Source: Kutzneria kofuensis
GTDB taxonomy: Bacteria > Actinomycetota > Actinomycetes > Mycobacteriales > Pseudonocardiaceae
Assembly: GCF_014203355.1 (NCBI RefSeq)
Contig: NZ_JACHIR010000001.1
Coordinates: 1,552,038 to 1,616,037 of the forward strand
Length of the DNA stretch: 64,000 nt
Direction of reading: 5' to 3'
This document shows, one piece after another, positions 52,605 to 61,557 of this stretch. The notes below the pieces were generated by a model that had not been told where the DNA came from, made no database searches, and saw only the letters and a list, made by a program, of their open reading frames with translations. The stretch's first letter is position 1, and every line of letters starts with the position of its first letter. Position numbers and translations under genes: made by a program.

Positions 52605-54065
52605 TCAGTAGGGGAACCCGTTGTGCTGCCCGGCGACGGTCACCCACCGGGTCGAGGTGAAGGCCTCCACTCCCCACCGCCCGCCGAACCGGCCGTAGCC
52701 GCTGGACTTCACGCCGCCGAACGGCACCTGCGGCTCGTCGTCCACGGTCTGGTTGTTGACGTGGACGATGCCGGTGCGCAGCCGCCGCGCGACGGCCAGC
52801 CCGCGGCGGGCGTCCTCGGTGAGCACGCCGGCGGTCAGCCCGTAGTCGGTGTTGTTGGCGATCTCGATGGCCTGCTCGTCGGTGTCCACAGTGGTCACGG
52901 TGACCGCCGGGCCGAAGATCTCCTCGTTGAAGATCCGCATCTCCGGGGTGACGTCGGCCAGCACGGTCGCCGGGTAGCGGGCTCCGTCGGCCTGCCCGCC
53001 GCCGGCCCGCAGCGCCGCGCCGGCCGCGACCGCGTCGGCCACCAGCTCGGACACCCGCTGCGCGGCGGCGGCGGTGATCAGCGGCCCGATCACGGTGCCG
53101 GGGTCGGTCGGGTCGCCGTGCGGCAGCGACGACGCCTTCGCGGCCAGCTTCTCGGTGAACTCGGCGGCCACCGAGCGGTGCACCAGCAGCCGGTCCGCGG
53201 ACATGCAGATCTGGCCGGCGTTGTGGAACGCGCCGAAGGTCGCCGCGTTCACGGCGTAGTCGATGTCGGCGTCGTCCAGCACCAGCAGCGCGTTCTTGCC
53301 GCCCAGCTCCAGCACCGCGGGCTTGATGTGCTCGGCGGCGGTGGTGCCGATGATCCGGCCGACCCTGGTGGAGCCGGTGAAGTTGACGACCCGGACCCGC
53401 TTGTCCGAGATCAACGTGCGCGCGACGTCGGCCGCGTCGGCGGGCGCGTTGGTGACGACGTTCAGCACACCGGCGGGGAGGCCGGCCTCGCGCAGCACGT
53501 CGGCGAGGAACAGGCCGCAGGCGATCGGCGCGTCCTCGCTGGGCTTGAGCACCACCGTGTTGCCGACCGCGAGGGGCACCGCCAGCGACCGCGTGCCCAG
53601 GATGAGCGGCGCGTTCCACGGCGCGAACGCCGCCACCACGCCGGCCGGCTCGCGCAGCGCCAGCGACAGTTGCCCTTCGGTCTCCGTGGACAGCACCTCG
53701 CCGAGCGGCTGCCCGATCGCGGCGGCCGCGTCGCGCAGGATGCCGGCGGCCAGGCCGAGGTTGAAGTGCGCCCAGCCGGCGACCCCGCCGACCTCCTCGG
53801 CCATCAGCGCGACCGCCTCGTCGGCCTTGGTCTCCATGATGTCGGCGGCCTTGAGGAAGATCCGGCGGCGGGCCGCCGGGGAGGTCGCCGACCAGGCCGG
53901 GAACGCCTGCTGCGCCGCGTCCACGGCGCGGGTGACGTCGGCCGCGCCGCCGGCCGCGACCACCGCGTACACCTCCCCGGTGTACGGGTTGAGATCCTCC
54001 GTCGTGCGGCCGTCCAGCGCGGGGACGTCCTCGCCGCCGATGACCAGGTCTCGTTTGATCGTCAC
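52605..54065 (-). CDS. Aldehyde dehydrogenase, vanillin/benzaldehyde type
   Basis: This 486-residue NAD(P)-dependent dehydrogenase has cofactor residues in APWNAPLILGTRSLAVPLAV and FTGSTRVGRIIG, catalytic Glu in VLELGGKNALLVL and catalytic Cys in FHNAGQICMSADRLLV. The overall pattern is closest to the salicylaldehyde/vanillin dehydrogenase group. GTG 54065 has AGGAG 6 nt upstream. It is divergent from a MarR gene 117 bp away, so it is probably derepressed by an aromatic aldehyde or acid. Confidence 0.93.
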   Translation of the reverse strand: MTIKRDLVIGGEDVPALDGRTTEDLNPYTGEVYAVVAAGGAADVTRAVDAAQQAFPAWSATSPAARRRIFLKAADIMETKADEAVALMAEEVGGVAGWAHFNLGLAAGILRDAAAAIGQPLGEVLSTETEGQLSLALREPAGVVAAFAPWNAPLILGTRSLAVPLAVGNTVVLKPSEDAPIACGLFLADVLREAGLPAGVLNVVTNAPADAADVARTLISDKRVRVVNFTGSTRVGRIIGTTAAEHIKPAVLELGGKNALLVLDDADIDYAVNAATFGAFHNAGQICMSADRLLVHRSVAAEFTEKLAAKASSLPHGDPTDPGTVIGPLITAAAAQRVSELVADAVAAGAALRAGGGQADGARYPATVLADVTPEMRIFNEEIFGPAVTVTTVDTDEQAIEIANNTDYGLTAGVLTEDARRGLAVARRLRTGIVHVNNQTVDDEPQVPFGGVKSSGYGRFGGRWGVEAFTSTRWVTVAGQHNGFPY

Positions 54066-54089
54066 AGTCGCTCCTGTGTTCCCGAAAGG

Positions 54090-54127
54090 GTGTGCGCAAT
54101 GCGTACAGACATTCGCGATACGCACAC
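54090..54127. promoter_or_regulatory. Nested inverted repeats between ALDH and MarR genes
   Basis: GTGTGCG (54090-54096) is mirrored by CGCACAC (54121-54127), and TGCGTA (54100-54105) by TACGCA (54119-54124); the two pairs have slightly different centres. MarR proteins typically bind such divergent-promoter palindromes. Confidence 0.6.
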
Positions 54128-54182
54128 AGTGTGACCCCGGTGACACGCCGCCGTCAAGCCGCCGACTGTTGAAATTCGTACG

Positions 54183-54674
54183 ATGTCCGTCATGGCGGAC
54201 CCGAGGTGGCTGGACGAACGGGAACTGACGGCGTGGAAGCAGTTCCTCACCGTCGGCGCGATCATCAACCGGCTCGTCGACCAGCAGCTCAAACGCGACG
54301 CCGGCCTGTCGCACCCGCAGTACGAGGTGCTGGCCCGACTGGCCGACACGCCCGACGGCCGGCTGCGCATGACCGAGCTGGCCGGGGCCGCCGTGACGTC
54401 CAAGAGCGGCCTCACCTACCAGGTCGGCCAGCTGGAGAAGGCCGGCTTCGTGGAACGGCAGGGCTGCGCCGGCGACGAGCGCGGCATCGTCGCCGCGCTC
54501 ACCGAGAAGGGCCGGCAGAAGCTGCGGGAGGCCGCCCCCGGCCACGCTGCGCTGGTGCGCGAGCTGTTCGTGGACGGCATGAGCCGCAAGGAGTTCACCG
54601 CGTTCGCCGAGGGACTCGGGACGCTGCACCACAACCTCCGTGACCAGGCGATCCAGACCGGGCCGAAATCCTGA
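54183..54674 (+). CDS. MarR family regulator of the aldehyde dehydrogenase
   Basis: This 163-residue winged-helix protein has LKRDAGLSHPQYEVLARLAD, then LRMTELAGAAVTSKSGLTYQ (recognition helix), the wing RQGCAGDERGIVAALTEKG, and a dimer helix at the end. ATG 54183 or the internal ATG 54192 may start translation. Divergent from the aldehyde dehydrogenase gene, its presumed target. The T-box leader of aspS begins about 35 bp after its stop. Confidence 0.88.
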   Translation: MSVMADPRWLDERELTAWKQFLTVGAIINRLVDQQLKRDAGLSHPQYEVLARLADTPDGRLRMTELAGAAVTSKSGLTYQVGQLEKAGFVERQGCAGDERGIVAALTEKGRQKLREAAPGHAALVRELFVDGMSRKEFTAFAEGLGTLHHNLRDQAIQTGPKS

Positions 54675-54709
54675 GGCGTGTTCCCGCCGCGATCGGATAC
54701 GCTGTGCCG

Positions 54710-54970
54710 CAACACGTTGACGGAGACGAGTAGCCGGGATCGACGCGGGTCGAAGAGAGCCGCCGGGAGCTGCGAAGGCGGTCCCGCGTCCCCACGGTGA
54801 AGACCCTCCCGAGTGCGGGGAGGAACGGCTCTTCGGCCCAATGCCCCGCCGGCCGGCCCCCGTCACCGGGCCAGAACGAGGTTCCCGTCAGGGGACGAAA
54901 GTGCGGTGGCACCGCGAGTTTCCCTTCTCGCCCGCACTCCCAAGGGGTCGACTCGACCACTGGAGTGGCG
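54710..54970 (+). promoter_or_regulatory. T-box riboswitch, Asp (GAC) specifier, translational type
   Basis: Stem I has base GGAG/CTCC (54722/54806), an AGTA S-turn region (about 54729) and helix GACGCGGG/CCCGCGTC (54743/54783). The specifier loop GTGAAGAC has GAC at 54802-54804. The T-box is GTGCGGTGGCACCGCG (54901-54916); its TGGC pairs with a 3' end whose discriminator is G, as in tRNA-Asp. Downstream, CACTCC (54935-54940) can pair with GGAGTG (54962-54967), which holds the ribosome site, around the inner hairpin GGTCGA/TCGACC. That implies control of translation: uncharged tRNA-Asp would free the ribosome site. A possible -10 is TACGCT at 54698. Confidence 0.9.
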
Positions 54971-56209
54971 ATGATCGCCCGAGTACTGGCCGCGGAACTG
55001 GCCGCCCACATCGGTGAACGCGTGCGCGTCGCCGGCTGGGTGCACCGTGGCCGTGAGCTGAAATCCGTGACGTTCGTGGTCGTGCGCGACCGCTCCGGGC
55101 TGGCCCAGGTGGTCACCTCCGGGCCCGCGCCGGCCGAGGAGACCGTCGTCGAGGTGACCGGCCTGGTCACCGCCAACCCGAAGGCGCCCGGCGGGGCCGA
55201 GCTGACGTCGCCGGTCGTGACCGTGCTGGGCGAAGCCGTTGTGCCGCCGCCTTTCGACCTCTACCGGCCCACGGTTTCCGCCACCCTGCCGACCATTCTG
55301 GACCATGCCCCGGTGGCGTTGCGACATCCCGCCCTGCGGGCCCGGTTCGAGATCGCCGCGGCCTCGGTCGCCGGGTTTCGCCGTGCGTTGGACGGGATCG
55401 GCTGCACCGAGATCCACACGCCGAAGATCGTCGCCTCGGCCACCGAGTCCGGTGCGAACGTGTTCGGCATCGACTACTTCGGCCGGCGGGCGTTTCTCGC
55501 CCAGTCGCCGCAGTTCTTCAAGCAGGCCATGGTCGGCGTGTTCGAGCGGGTGTACGAGGTGGGGCCGGTGTTCCGGGCCGAGCCGCACGACACCGCTCGA
55601 CACCTGGCCCAGTACACCAGCCTGGACGCCGAGATCGGGTTCATCGCCGACCACCGGGACGTGATGGCCGTGCTGCGGCATGCCATCGCCGGCATGGTCG
55701 AGGCTGTCGCCGGTCGTGTTCCCGGGCCCGAGGTGCCCGTGGAGATTCCGTCCATCCACTTCGCCGAGGCCCAGAAGTTGTTGGGCGGCAGGGACGAGAT
55801 CGACCTGGCCCCGGCCGACGAGCGCTTCCTGTCGGAGTGGGCCCGGCGGGAGCACGGGTCGGAGTTCCTTTTCGTGACCGGATATCCCATGGCGAAGCGA
55901 CCGTTCTACACCCACCCCGAGCCCGGCAACCCCCGATACAGCAACAGTTTCGACCTGCTGTTCCGGGGTCTGGAGCTCGTCACCGGCGGGCAGCGGCTGC
56001 ACCGGCACGCCGACTACCTCGCCGCGCTTGCCGAGCGTGGCGAGTCGCCGGAGGCGTACCAGAGCTACCTGGACGTGTTCGCCCACGGCATGCCGCCGCA
56101 TGGCGGTTTCGCCATCGGGTTGGAGCGCTGGACGGCGAGGTTGTTGGAGGTGGCCAACATCCGGCAGACCACGCTGTTCCCACGGGACCTCCATCGGCTG
56201 ACGCCCTGA
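54971..56209 (+). CDS. aspS: Archaeal-type aspartyl-tRNA synthetase
   Basis: This 412-residue class II synthetase charges tRNA-Asp and possibly tRNA-Asn. It has an N-terminal OB fold (RVRVAGWVHRGRELKSVTFV). Motif 2 is VFRAEPHDTARHLAQYTSLD and motif 3 is GFAIGLERWTARLLEVANIR with TTLFPRDLHRLTP. The size and the missing GAD insertion mark the short archaeal/eukaryotic type, not the 590-residue bacterial AspRS that actinomycetes normally use, so this is likely a second enzyme. ATG 54971 follows the GGAG inside the T-box sequestering stem. Its T-box control suggests induction when Asp-tRNA is scarce. Confidence 0.92.
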   Translation: MIARVLAAELAAHIGERVRVAGWVHRGRELKSVTFVVVRDRSGLAQVVTSGPAPAEETVVEVTGLVTANPKAPGGAELTSPVVTVLGEAVVPPPFDLYRPTVSATLPTILDHAPVALRHPALRARFEIAAASVAGFRRALDGIGCTEIHTPKIVASATESGANVFGIDYFGRRAFLAQSPQFFKQAMVGVFERVYEVGPVFRAEPHDTARHLAQYTSLDAEIGFIADHRDVMAVLRHAIAGMVEAVAGRVPGPEVPVEIPSIHFAEAQKLLGGRDEIDLAPADERFLSEWARREHGSEFLFVTGYPMAKRPFYTHPEPGNPRYSNSFDLLFRGLELVTGGQRLHRHADYLAALAERGESPEAYQSYLDVFAHGMPPHGGFAIGLERWTARLLEVANIRQTTLFPRDLHRLTP

Positions 56210-56261
56210 GAACTGCCCGAAAACTACATTCGGTGTGCCGGAGAGCGTGACTCGCGGGGGT

Positions 56262-57893
56262 TCAGAGCATCGTCAGCAGCTCGGCGGCGGCGCGGGCGCC
56301 GGATTCCGCGCCGCCGTTCATATATCCCTGCGAATCCACCGACGTGTGCTCGCCGGCGAGGTGGATGTTGCCCTGGCGCTGCGCCTCATAACCAGCGAAG
56401 CGGTGGCAGTAGTCGACGGGATAGCAGCTGTAGGCGCCGTAGCTGTAGGGGTTGCGGTGCCACGCGGCCAAGGTGGCCTTGCCGGCATAGGCGCCACCAA
56501 TGCCGGGAACGACAGCGTCGAACTGCGCCATCTTCTGCCGCACGGACGACCGCACGTAGGACGAGAAGGCGGTGGAGAAAGGCCTCGAGGGCTGGAAGCT
56601 CAGCGCGCCGCTGCCGCCGCCGTACTGGATGGCGATGCCCGACCGGCCGGGCTGCCCGGCGGTGGCGTCCCACACCTGCTGGTACCCGGAGTCGGAGAAG
56701 CTGATCCCGTTGGCGACGCCGGGCCAAGGGCCGCGGCCGACCCAGGGGCGTGACGAGAACTGCATGTGCAGCTTGGAGCAGAAACCCATCTGCAGCAACG
56801 AGATCGCGCCGCGCATCCGGGGATCGAAGCCGGCCCGGCTCAGGTCGAGCCGCTTCAACACACCGAGCGGCACGGTCAGGATGGTGTGGTCGACCCGTAC
56901 GGCGCCGGTGTCGAAGTGCAGGGTCTGACTGCCGTCTCCGTTGCGCACCAAGGCTTCCAGCCGGTGCCCGTGCTGCACGGTGCCGGCGGCTAACGCGGCG
57001 GCGATCGCCTCGGGCAGGGTTTGGTTGCCGCCGGTGATGTGATAGCGCTCGTCGGACGCACCCCAGATCGACGGCTCGGCCAGGTCATCCTGGTCGATCA
57101 TCATGTACGCCAGGTTGATCGCGGTCTGCTGGCCGGAATCCCGGCCGTACTCGACCACGTAGGCGTCGTCGAGGAACCGGCCGATCCACGTCGAGTAGCC
57201 GCCGGGCACCCGGGTGGCGATCCACTCCTGCACGCTCATCCGGCTCAGCTCCATCCCGAAAGGCGTGGCGGAGTCCCAGGTCGGCGCATCCTCGCCGGCC
57301 TTGTCGATGTCGGCCTTCAGCGCCTTGTACACGGGCTGGAACTCGGCGACGAACTCCGCGTGCGACCGGTAGCGGCCCTCGTAGTACAGCACGTCGTTGC
57401 TGCCAGCGGGTTCCGCGGCGCGGATGTCGGTCAGGCCGATGCCGAACCGCTTGCACAGGTTCCGGATCACGGTGTGGTCGGTGTCGATCAACTCGCCGCC
57501 GTACTCGGTGACCTGGCCGCCCCAGTAGTCGCGCTCGGAGAACATCCGGCCGCCGACGCGGTCGCCGGCCTCGTAGACGGTGCAGCGCACGCCGGCGTCG
57601 GCCAGCGTCAGCGCCGCGTTCAGGCCGGCGATGCCGGCGCCGATGACAGCAATGCGCGCCTTGGTGTCACCACGCGGCGCGGCGGCCGCCTTCGGTGCGC
57701 GTAACACGCTCGCCGCTCCGAGCACGGCCGCTCCAGCGCCGAAGATCTTGAGCACGTCTCGGCGCTTCATCGTGCCGGCGGCCCGCGCCGCCCGCGCCTC
57801 GCAGAACTCGGCCACCGGCAGGCCCAGCCGCTCGGCGGCGGCATGGTCGGTGGCGACTCGACGCAGGAACCGGAACATCTCCGTACGCGGCAT
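56262..57893 (-). CDS. Flavin-containing monoamine/amino-acid oxidase
   Basis: This 543-residue FAD oxidase has FAD motif RIAVIGAGIAGLNAALTLAD, the GG doublet GDRVGGRMFSERDYWGGQ and C-terminal FAD motif IHLAGEHTSVDSQGYMNGGA. Residues about 42-75 hold a twin-arginine-like signal (MKRRDVLKIFGAGAAVLGAA) inside the frame, preceded by about 41 residues from ATG 57893. Alternatively translation could begin at the Met of that signal. It oxidises an amine or L-amino acid to aldehyde or keto acid with H2O2 release; substrate unknown. Convergent with aspS. Confidence 0.88.
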   Translation of the reverse strand: MPRTEMFRFLRRVATDHAAAERLGLPVAEFCEARAARAAGTMKRRDVLKIFGAGAAVLGAASVLRAPKAAAAPRGDTKARIAVIGAGIAGLNAALTLADAGVRCTVYEAGDRVGGRMFSERDYWGGQVTEYGGELIDTDHTVIRNLCKRFGIGLTDIRAAEPAGSNDVLYYEGRYRSHAEFVAEFQPVYKALKADIDKAGEDAPTWDSATPFGMELSRMSVQEWIATRVPGGYSTWIGRFLDDAYVVEYGRDSGQQTAINLAYMMIDQDDLAEPSIWGASDERYHITGGNQTLPEAIAAALAAGTVQHGHRLEALVRNGDGSQTLHFDTGAVRVDHTILTVPLGVLKRLDLSRAGFDPRMRGAISLLQMGFCSKLHMQFSSRPWVGRGPWPGVANGISFSDSGYQQVWDATAGQPGRSGIAIQYGGGSGALSFQPSRPFSTAFSSYVRSSVRQKMAQFDAVVPGIGGAYAGKATLAAWHRNPYSYGAYSCYPVDYCHRFAGYEAQRQGNIHLAGEHTSVDSQGYMNGGAESGARAAAELLTML

Positions 57894-57947
57894 GCCGGGA
57901 GCAAACACCAACCGAATCAGTACTGTCAACGACTTCTTGCAACGAAA

Positions 57948-58841
57948 TCAGTCGTCAATGATGTCCAGGAATGCGCGAGTCGCAGGTGACAGCGCCACCC
58001 CGGCGGACGTCGCAGCGTGCACGGCGCGCACCGGAACCTCGTCGGGATGCAGCTGAACCAGGCAGATGTCCGGCCGCACCGACTCGGCCGCGATGGACGG
58101 GATCAGCGTGATGCCCACGCCGGCCGCGACGAAGCCCTGCTTGGCCAGCCAGTCCCGGGCCACGAAGCCGATCCGCGGCCGAAACCCGTGCGCCAGGCAC
58201 GACCTGATCAGCGTCTCCTCCGGACGGTCGCTGCCGGCGATCCACTCCTCGTCGGCCAGGTCGACCAGCCGCACCCGCCGCCGACGGGCCAGCCGGTGCC
58301 CGGCCGGCAGCGCGACGAGCATCGTGTCGTCGCGGAGTTTGCGCAGGTCGAGGCCGTCGAACGGGCCGTCGCCGGACAGGATCGCGACGTCCAGCTCGCC
58401 GTCCCGCAGCCGGTCGGCCAGTCCCGGCGTGTAGCCCTCGGTCAGCGTCACCGTGACCGCCGGGTAGGCCGCCCGGAAGGCGGCGATCGCCTTCGGCACC
58501 AAGGAGGCGTCGGCTGTGGCGAATGCTCCGACGCGCAGCCGGCCGGTCGCCAGCTCGCGCAGGTCGGCCAGTTCGCGGCGAGCCGCCTCCAGCCGGTCCA
58601 GCACCGCCTCGGCGTGCAGCAGCAGCCGGCGGCCCGGCTCGGTCGGCCGGACGCCGCGCGGCAGCCGGTCGAACAGCGGCGTGCCGGCCTCGTCCTCCAG
58701 CGCGGAGATCTGGCGGGAGATCGCCGACTGGGTGTAGCCGAGCCGGTTTCCCGCCGCCGTGAACGAACCGAGCCGGGCGACCTCGACGAAAACCCGGAGC
58801 AAACCGCTCGACAATTCATGCGCGTCAGGCATGTCAGCCAT
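57948..58841 (-). CDS. LysR family transcriptional regulator
   Basis: This 297-residue regulator has winged helix-turn-helix [20 protein letters not shown], then [20 protein letters not shown], with the periplasmic-binding-protein-like ligand domain after residue 90. ATG 58841 (MADMPDAH) is preferred, placing the helix-turn-helix at the usual position. Divergent from the dehydrogenase at 58891 with a 49-bp gap, its probable target. Confidence 0.92.
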   Translation of the reverse strand: MADMPDAHELSSGLLRVFVEVARLGSFTAAGNRLGYTQSAISRQISALEDEAGTPLFDRLPRGVRPTEPGRRLLLHAEAVLDRLEAARRELADLRELATGRLRVGAFATADASLVPKAIAAFRAAYPAVTVTLTEGYTPGLADRLRDGELDVAILSGDGPFDGLDLRKLRDDTMLVALPAGHRLARRRRVRLVDLADEEWIAGSDRPEETLIRSCLAHGFRPRIGFVARDWLAKQGFVAAGVGITLIPSIAAESVRPDICLVQLHPDEVPVRAVHAATSAGVALSPATRAFLDIIDD

Positions 58842-58890
58842 GCTAGACATTCGCTGGTGGCATCGCGTGGACGGCCGTAGCGTCGAGGCC

Positions 58891-59682
58891 ATGAACAAGA
58901 TCGCGTTTCTCGGGCTGGGCTCCATGGGCTTGCCGATGGCCCGTCGCCTGCTCGCCGCCGGCTACGAGCTGACCGTGTGGAACCGGACCGCCGCGAAGGC
59001 GGACCTGCTTGCGTCGGACGGCGCCAAGGTCGCCTCCACACCGGCCGAGGCCGTGCGGGACGCCGACGTCGTCGTGACGATGCTGGCCGATCCGGACGCG
59101 GTGCACGCGGTCGTCGACGCGATGCTCCCGGCGCTGCGCGAAGGCACCTACCTGATCGACATGTCCTCCATCGGTCCGCAGTCCTTCGCCGACATCGTGG
59201 CCAAGCTCCCGGAAGGCGTCACCGCGATCGACGCCCCGGTGCTGGGCAGCGTCGACCGTGCCGCTTCCGGTGAGCTCGCGCTGCTCGTCGGCGGCGATCC
59301 GACGCCGGTGCAAGCGATCCTCGACCAGTTCGGCCGCGTCACCCGCTGCGGCGGACCGGGCACGGGCTCGGCGTTGAAGATCGTCGTCATCACCGCCGTC
59401 ATCGTCGGTGTCACCGAGATCGCGGAGGCGGTGAAACTCGCCGCCGCCTACGGACTGCCCGAGGATCTGGTCAACGCCGCCCTGAACAACAGCCCGCTCG
59501 CCGGCGTCGCGGCGCGGGCGTTCGCGGAGGGCGTGTACTACCCGATCCGCTTGGCCGCCAAGGATGTCGCGCTCGCGACGGCATCCGAGGACCTGCCGCT
59601 GGCTCGCACCGTGCACGAGCGGCTGACCTCGCTGGCCGACGCGGAGCAGGACCTGGGCAAGGTAGTCGAGCAGCTGCGCTGA
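58891..59682 (+). CDS. NAD(P)-dependent beta-hydroxyacid dehydrogenase family protein
   Basis: This 263-residue protein of the 3-hydroxyisobutyrate/tartronate-semialdehyde reductase family has the N-terminal Rossmann motif [20 protein letters not shown] and the substrate motif [20 protein letters not shown]. The catalytic-Lys helix is [20 protein letters not shown] and the terminal helix carries AAKDVALA. It is shorter than some relatives but all motifs are present. Controlled probably by the divergent LysR. It could also be an imine reductase-like member; the catalytic Lys favours the hydroxyacid class. Confidence 0.87.
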   Translation: MNKIAFLGLGSMGLPMARRLLAAGYELTVWNRTAAKADLLASDGAKVASTPAEAVRDADVVVTMLADPDAVHAVVDAMLPALREGTYLIDMSSIGPQSFADIVAKLPEGVTAIDAPVLGSVDRAASGELALLVGGDPTPVQAILDQFGRVTRCGGPGTGSALKIVVITAVIVGVTEIAEAVKLAAAYGLPEDLVNAALNNSPLAGVAARAFAEGVYYPIRLAAKDVALATASEDLPLARTVHERLTSLADAEQDLGKVVEQLR

Positions 59683-59784
59683 ACCCGATCGGCTGCCGTC
59701 GCGTCGAGACGGACGGGCGCGGCGCGAACCCGGGCGCGCCGCCGTGTACTGTGCCCCGCGACCAGCGGAAACTGCGGGGGTGAC

Positions 59785-60570
59785 GTGGCGGAACTGGCGT
59801 CGCGCGACTACGAACGCATGCTCGACCTGGCCGTTGCGGTGATGGACAGTCGCAACGTGGACCGGACGTGGTCGCTCGTCGCCGACGAATTGGTCCGATC
59901 ATTGCACGGCACGACGTGCGTGCTGTCCCGCAGCCACCGGTTCGTGAGCCGCGTGATCGTGCTGGACGAGGTCGAGGTGTGGACGCCGTGGTACCGCGGC
60001 GTGCTGCCACCCGACGCCGCCGAGCACGCCCGGATGCCACTGCATCCGCTGGTGCGGCACTACGCCGAGACCGGCGACGGCGAGCCGCGGACCGTCAGCG
60101 ACCTGCTCGACGACCGGACGTGGCGGTCGACGGAGACGTTCAGCGCGCTGCGCGGGACCTCCGGCGCGACAAGGCACATCGCGCTGCCGCTGCACGAGAT
60201 GTCCGGCGCCAACCGGGGTTTCGTGCTCGGCCGCGCCGGCGCGGACTTCACCGACCGGGAACGGGCGTTCGTGCGCCGGCTGCAACCGTTGCTGCGTCGG
60301 GTGGACGGGCACGTGCGGCAGCTGAAACGCTGGCAGGACAAGGCCGTTGACGGCGTCGACCGGGCCGCCGAGCTGAAGCTGACCAACCGCGAGATCACCG
60401 TGCTGTCGCTGCTGGCGTCCGGGCTAACCGCCGGCGGCATCGCCAACCGGCTCGGCGCGTCACCGCGAACCGTGCACAAGCATCTGGAGAACATCTACCG
60501 CAAGCTCGGCACGTCCGACCGGCTCACCACCGTGCTGCGGGCCCAGCGGCTCGGGCTTCTCCCGTCATAG
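59785..60570 (+). CDS. LuxR-type transcriptional regulator
   Basis: This 261-residue regulator has an N-terminal GAF-like sensory region and a C-terminal LuxR helix-turn-helix: LKLTNREITVLSLLASGLTA, GGIANRLGASPRTVHKHLEN, IYRKLGTSDRLTTVLRAQR. GTG 59785 follows GGGGG at a suitable distance. No sensor kinase or receiver domain is present, so it probably responds to a small ligand. The 3' end overlaps the convergent isomerase gene by 6 bp. Confidence 0.88.
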   Translation: MAELASRDYERMLDLAVAVMDSRNVDRTWSLVADELVRSLHGTTCVLSRSHRFVSRVIVLDEVEVWTPWYRGVLPPDAAEHARMPLHPLVRHYAETGDGEPRTVSDLLDDRTWRSTETFSALRGTSGATRHIALPLHEMSGANRGFVLGRAGADFTDRERAFVRRLQPLLRRVDGHVRQLKRWQDKAVDGVDRAAELKLTNREITVLSLLASGLTAGGIANRLGASPRTVHKHLENIYRKLGTSDRLTTVLRAQRLGLLPS

Positions 60571-61356
60571 CAGGGAAATCCCACTGTCGGCCGCGATGCG
60601 GCGCAGCGACTCGACGCTGTCCCGCGTCGCCTGCACCGTGCCGCCCACCGGCGCCGAGTAGTGCGTCTCGATCGACAGGTAGTCCTCGTAGCCGGCGTCC
60701 GCGAGGCTGCGCAGCTGGCCCGCCCAGCCCACGATGCCGTTGCCCGGCTTCACCCAGCCCTCGCCGTACGCGTAGTCCTTGACGTGCACGTGCGCCACCG
60801 CGTCCGCGACCTTGCCGCAGTTCACCGGGTCCGGCTCCGCGTTGCGGAAGCGGGCCTCGTTGGCCGGGTCCCAGACCACGCCCAGCAGGCCCGGGGCCAT
60901 CTTGGCCAGCAGCTCGTCCGCCTCCGCCACCGTCGCCACCATGCACGCCTCGTCGATCTCCAGCAGCAGCGTGAACCCCGCCGCCCGGGCCTGGTTGGCC
61001 GCCGCCGACAGCACGTCCGCCAGCCACGGCAGGTACCAGTCGCGGTCGTCCACCCGCAGGCCCGAGAACACCCGGATCGCCTTCGCGCCGACCAGGTCCG
61101 CGATCTCCATGCCGCGGTCCAGGTGCTCCCAGATCGCCTTCGTCGCCTTCAGGAAGGGCGTGTCCACCACCGGGCAGGCGAAGCCGCCGGCCGCCAGCGC
61201 GTCACGGAACTCGCGGAGCCGCTGCTGCTCGTGGTGCACCACGTTGCGGCCGCCGACACTGCGCAGCTCGACCGCGGACAACCCGAGCGCCTCGCACTCG
61301 CGCAGCGCCGTGTCCAGGTCGGGCGCGATCTCGTCGGTGATGACGGACAGCCGCAT
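60565..61356 (-). CDS. Sugar phosphate isomerase/epimerase-like TIM-barrel protein
   Basis: This 263-residue AP-endonuclease-2-like TIM-barrel protein (xylose isomerase-like) has metal-binding residues in LLLEIDEACMVATVAEADEL, LGVVWDPANEARFRN, DAVAHVHVKDYAYGEGW and YLSIETHYSAP. The family includes sugar epimerases, inosose dehydratases and hydroxypyruvate isomerases; the specific reaction is unknown. ATG 61356 start. A 201-bp non-coding gap lies upstream. Confidence 0.85.
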   Translation of the reverse strand: MRLSVITDEIAPDLDTALRECEALGLSAVELRSVGGRNVVHHEQQRLREFRDALAAGGFACPVVDTPFLKATKAIWEHLDRGMEIADLVGAKAIRVFSGLRVDDRDWYLPWLADVLSAAANQARAAGFTLLLEIDEACMVATVAEADELLAKMAPGLLGVVWDPANEARFRNAEPDPVNCGKVADAVAHVHVKDYAYGEGWVKPGNGIVGWAGQLRSLADAGYEDYLSIETHYSAPVGGTVQATRDSVESLRRIAADSGISLL

Positions 61357-61557
61357 GGTGCTTCCACTCCACAGTCGGCAGGGGTTACCCGGTGGAGTAC
61401 CAGCTACCGCCGGTCGGCGCAACGGCTACCCCGCGTCACAGTCCCGGTTGGCCAGGACAGAGGCGACGATCGGTCGAAAATCCGAGCCGATGGTTCACAA
61501 GTTCGGTTCACCCACCCGCCCTCCCCAGCCGACCGGCAGCGGCCGGGTTCCGTGGGG
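61357..61557. other. Intergenic gap of 201 bp
   Basis: Both flanking genes are on the minus strand. The gap must hold the promoter of the isomerase-like gene. No clear palindrome, hairpin or coding signal was seen. Confidence 0.35.
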
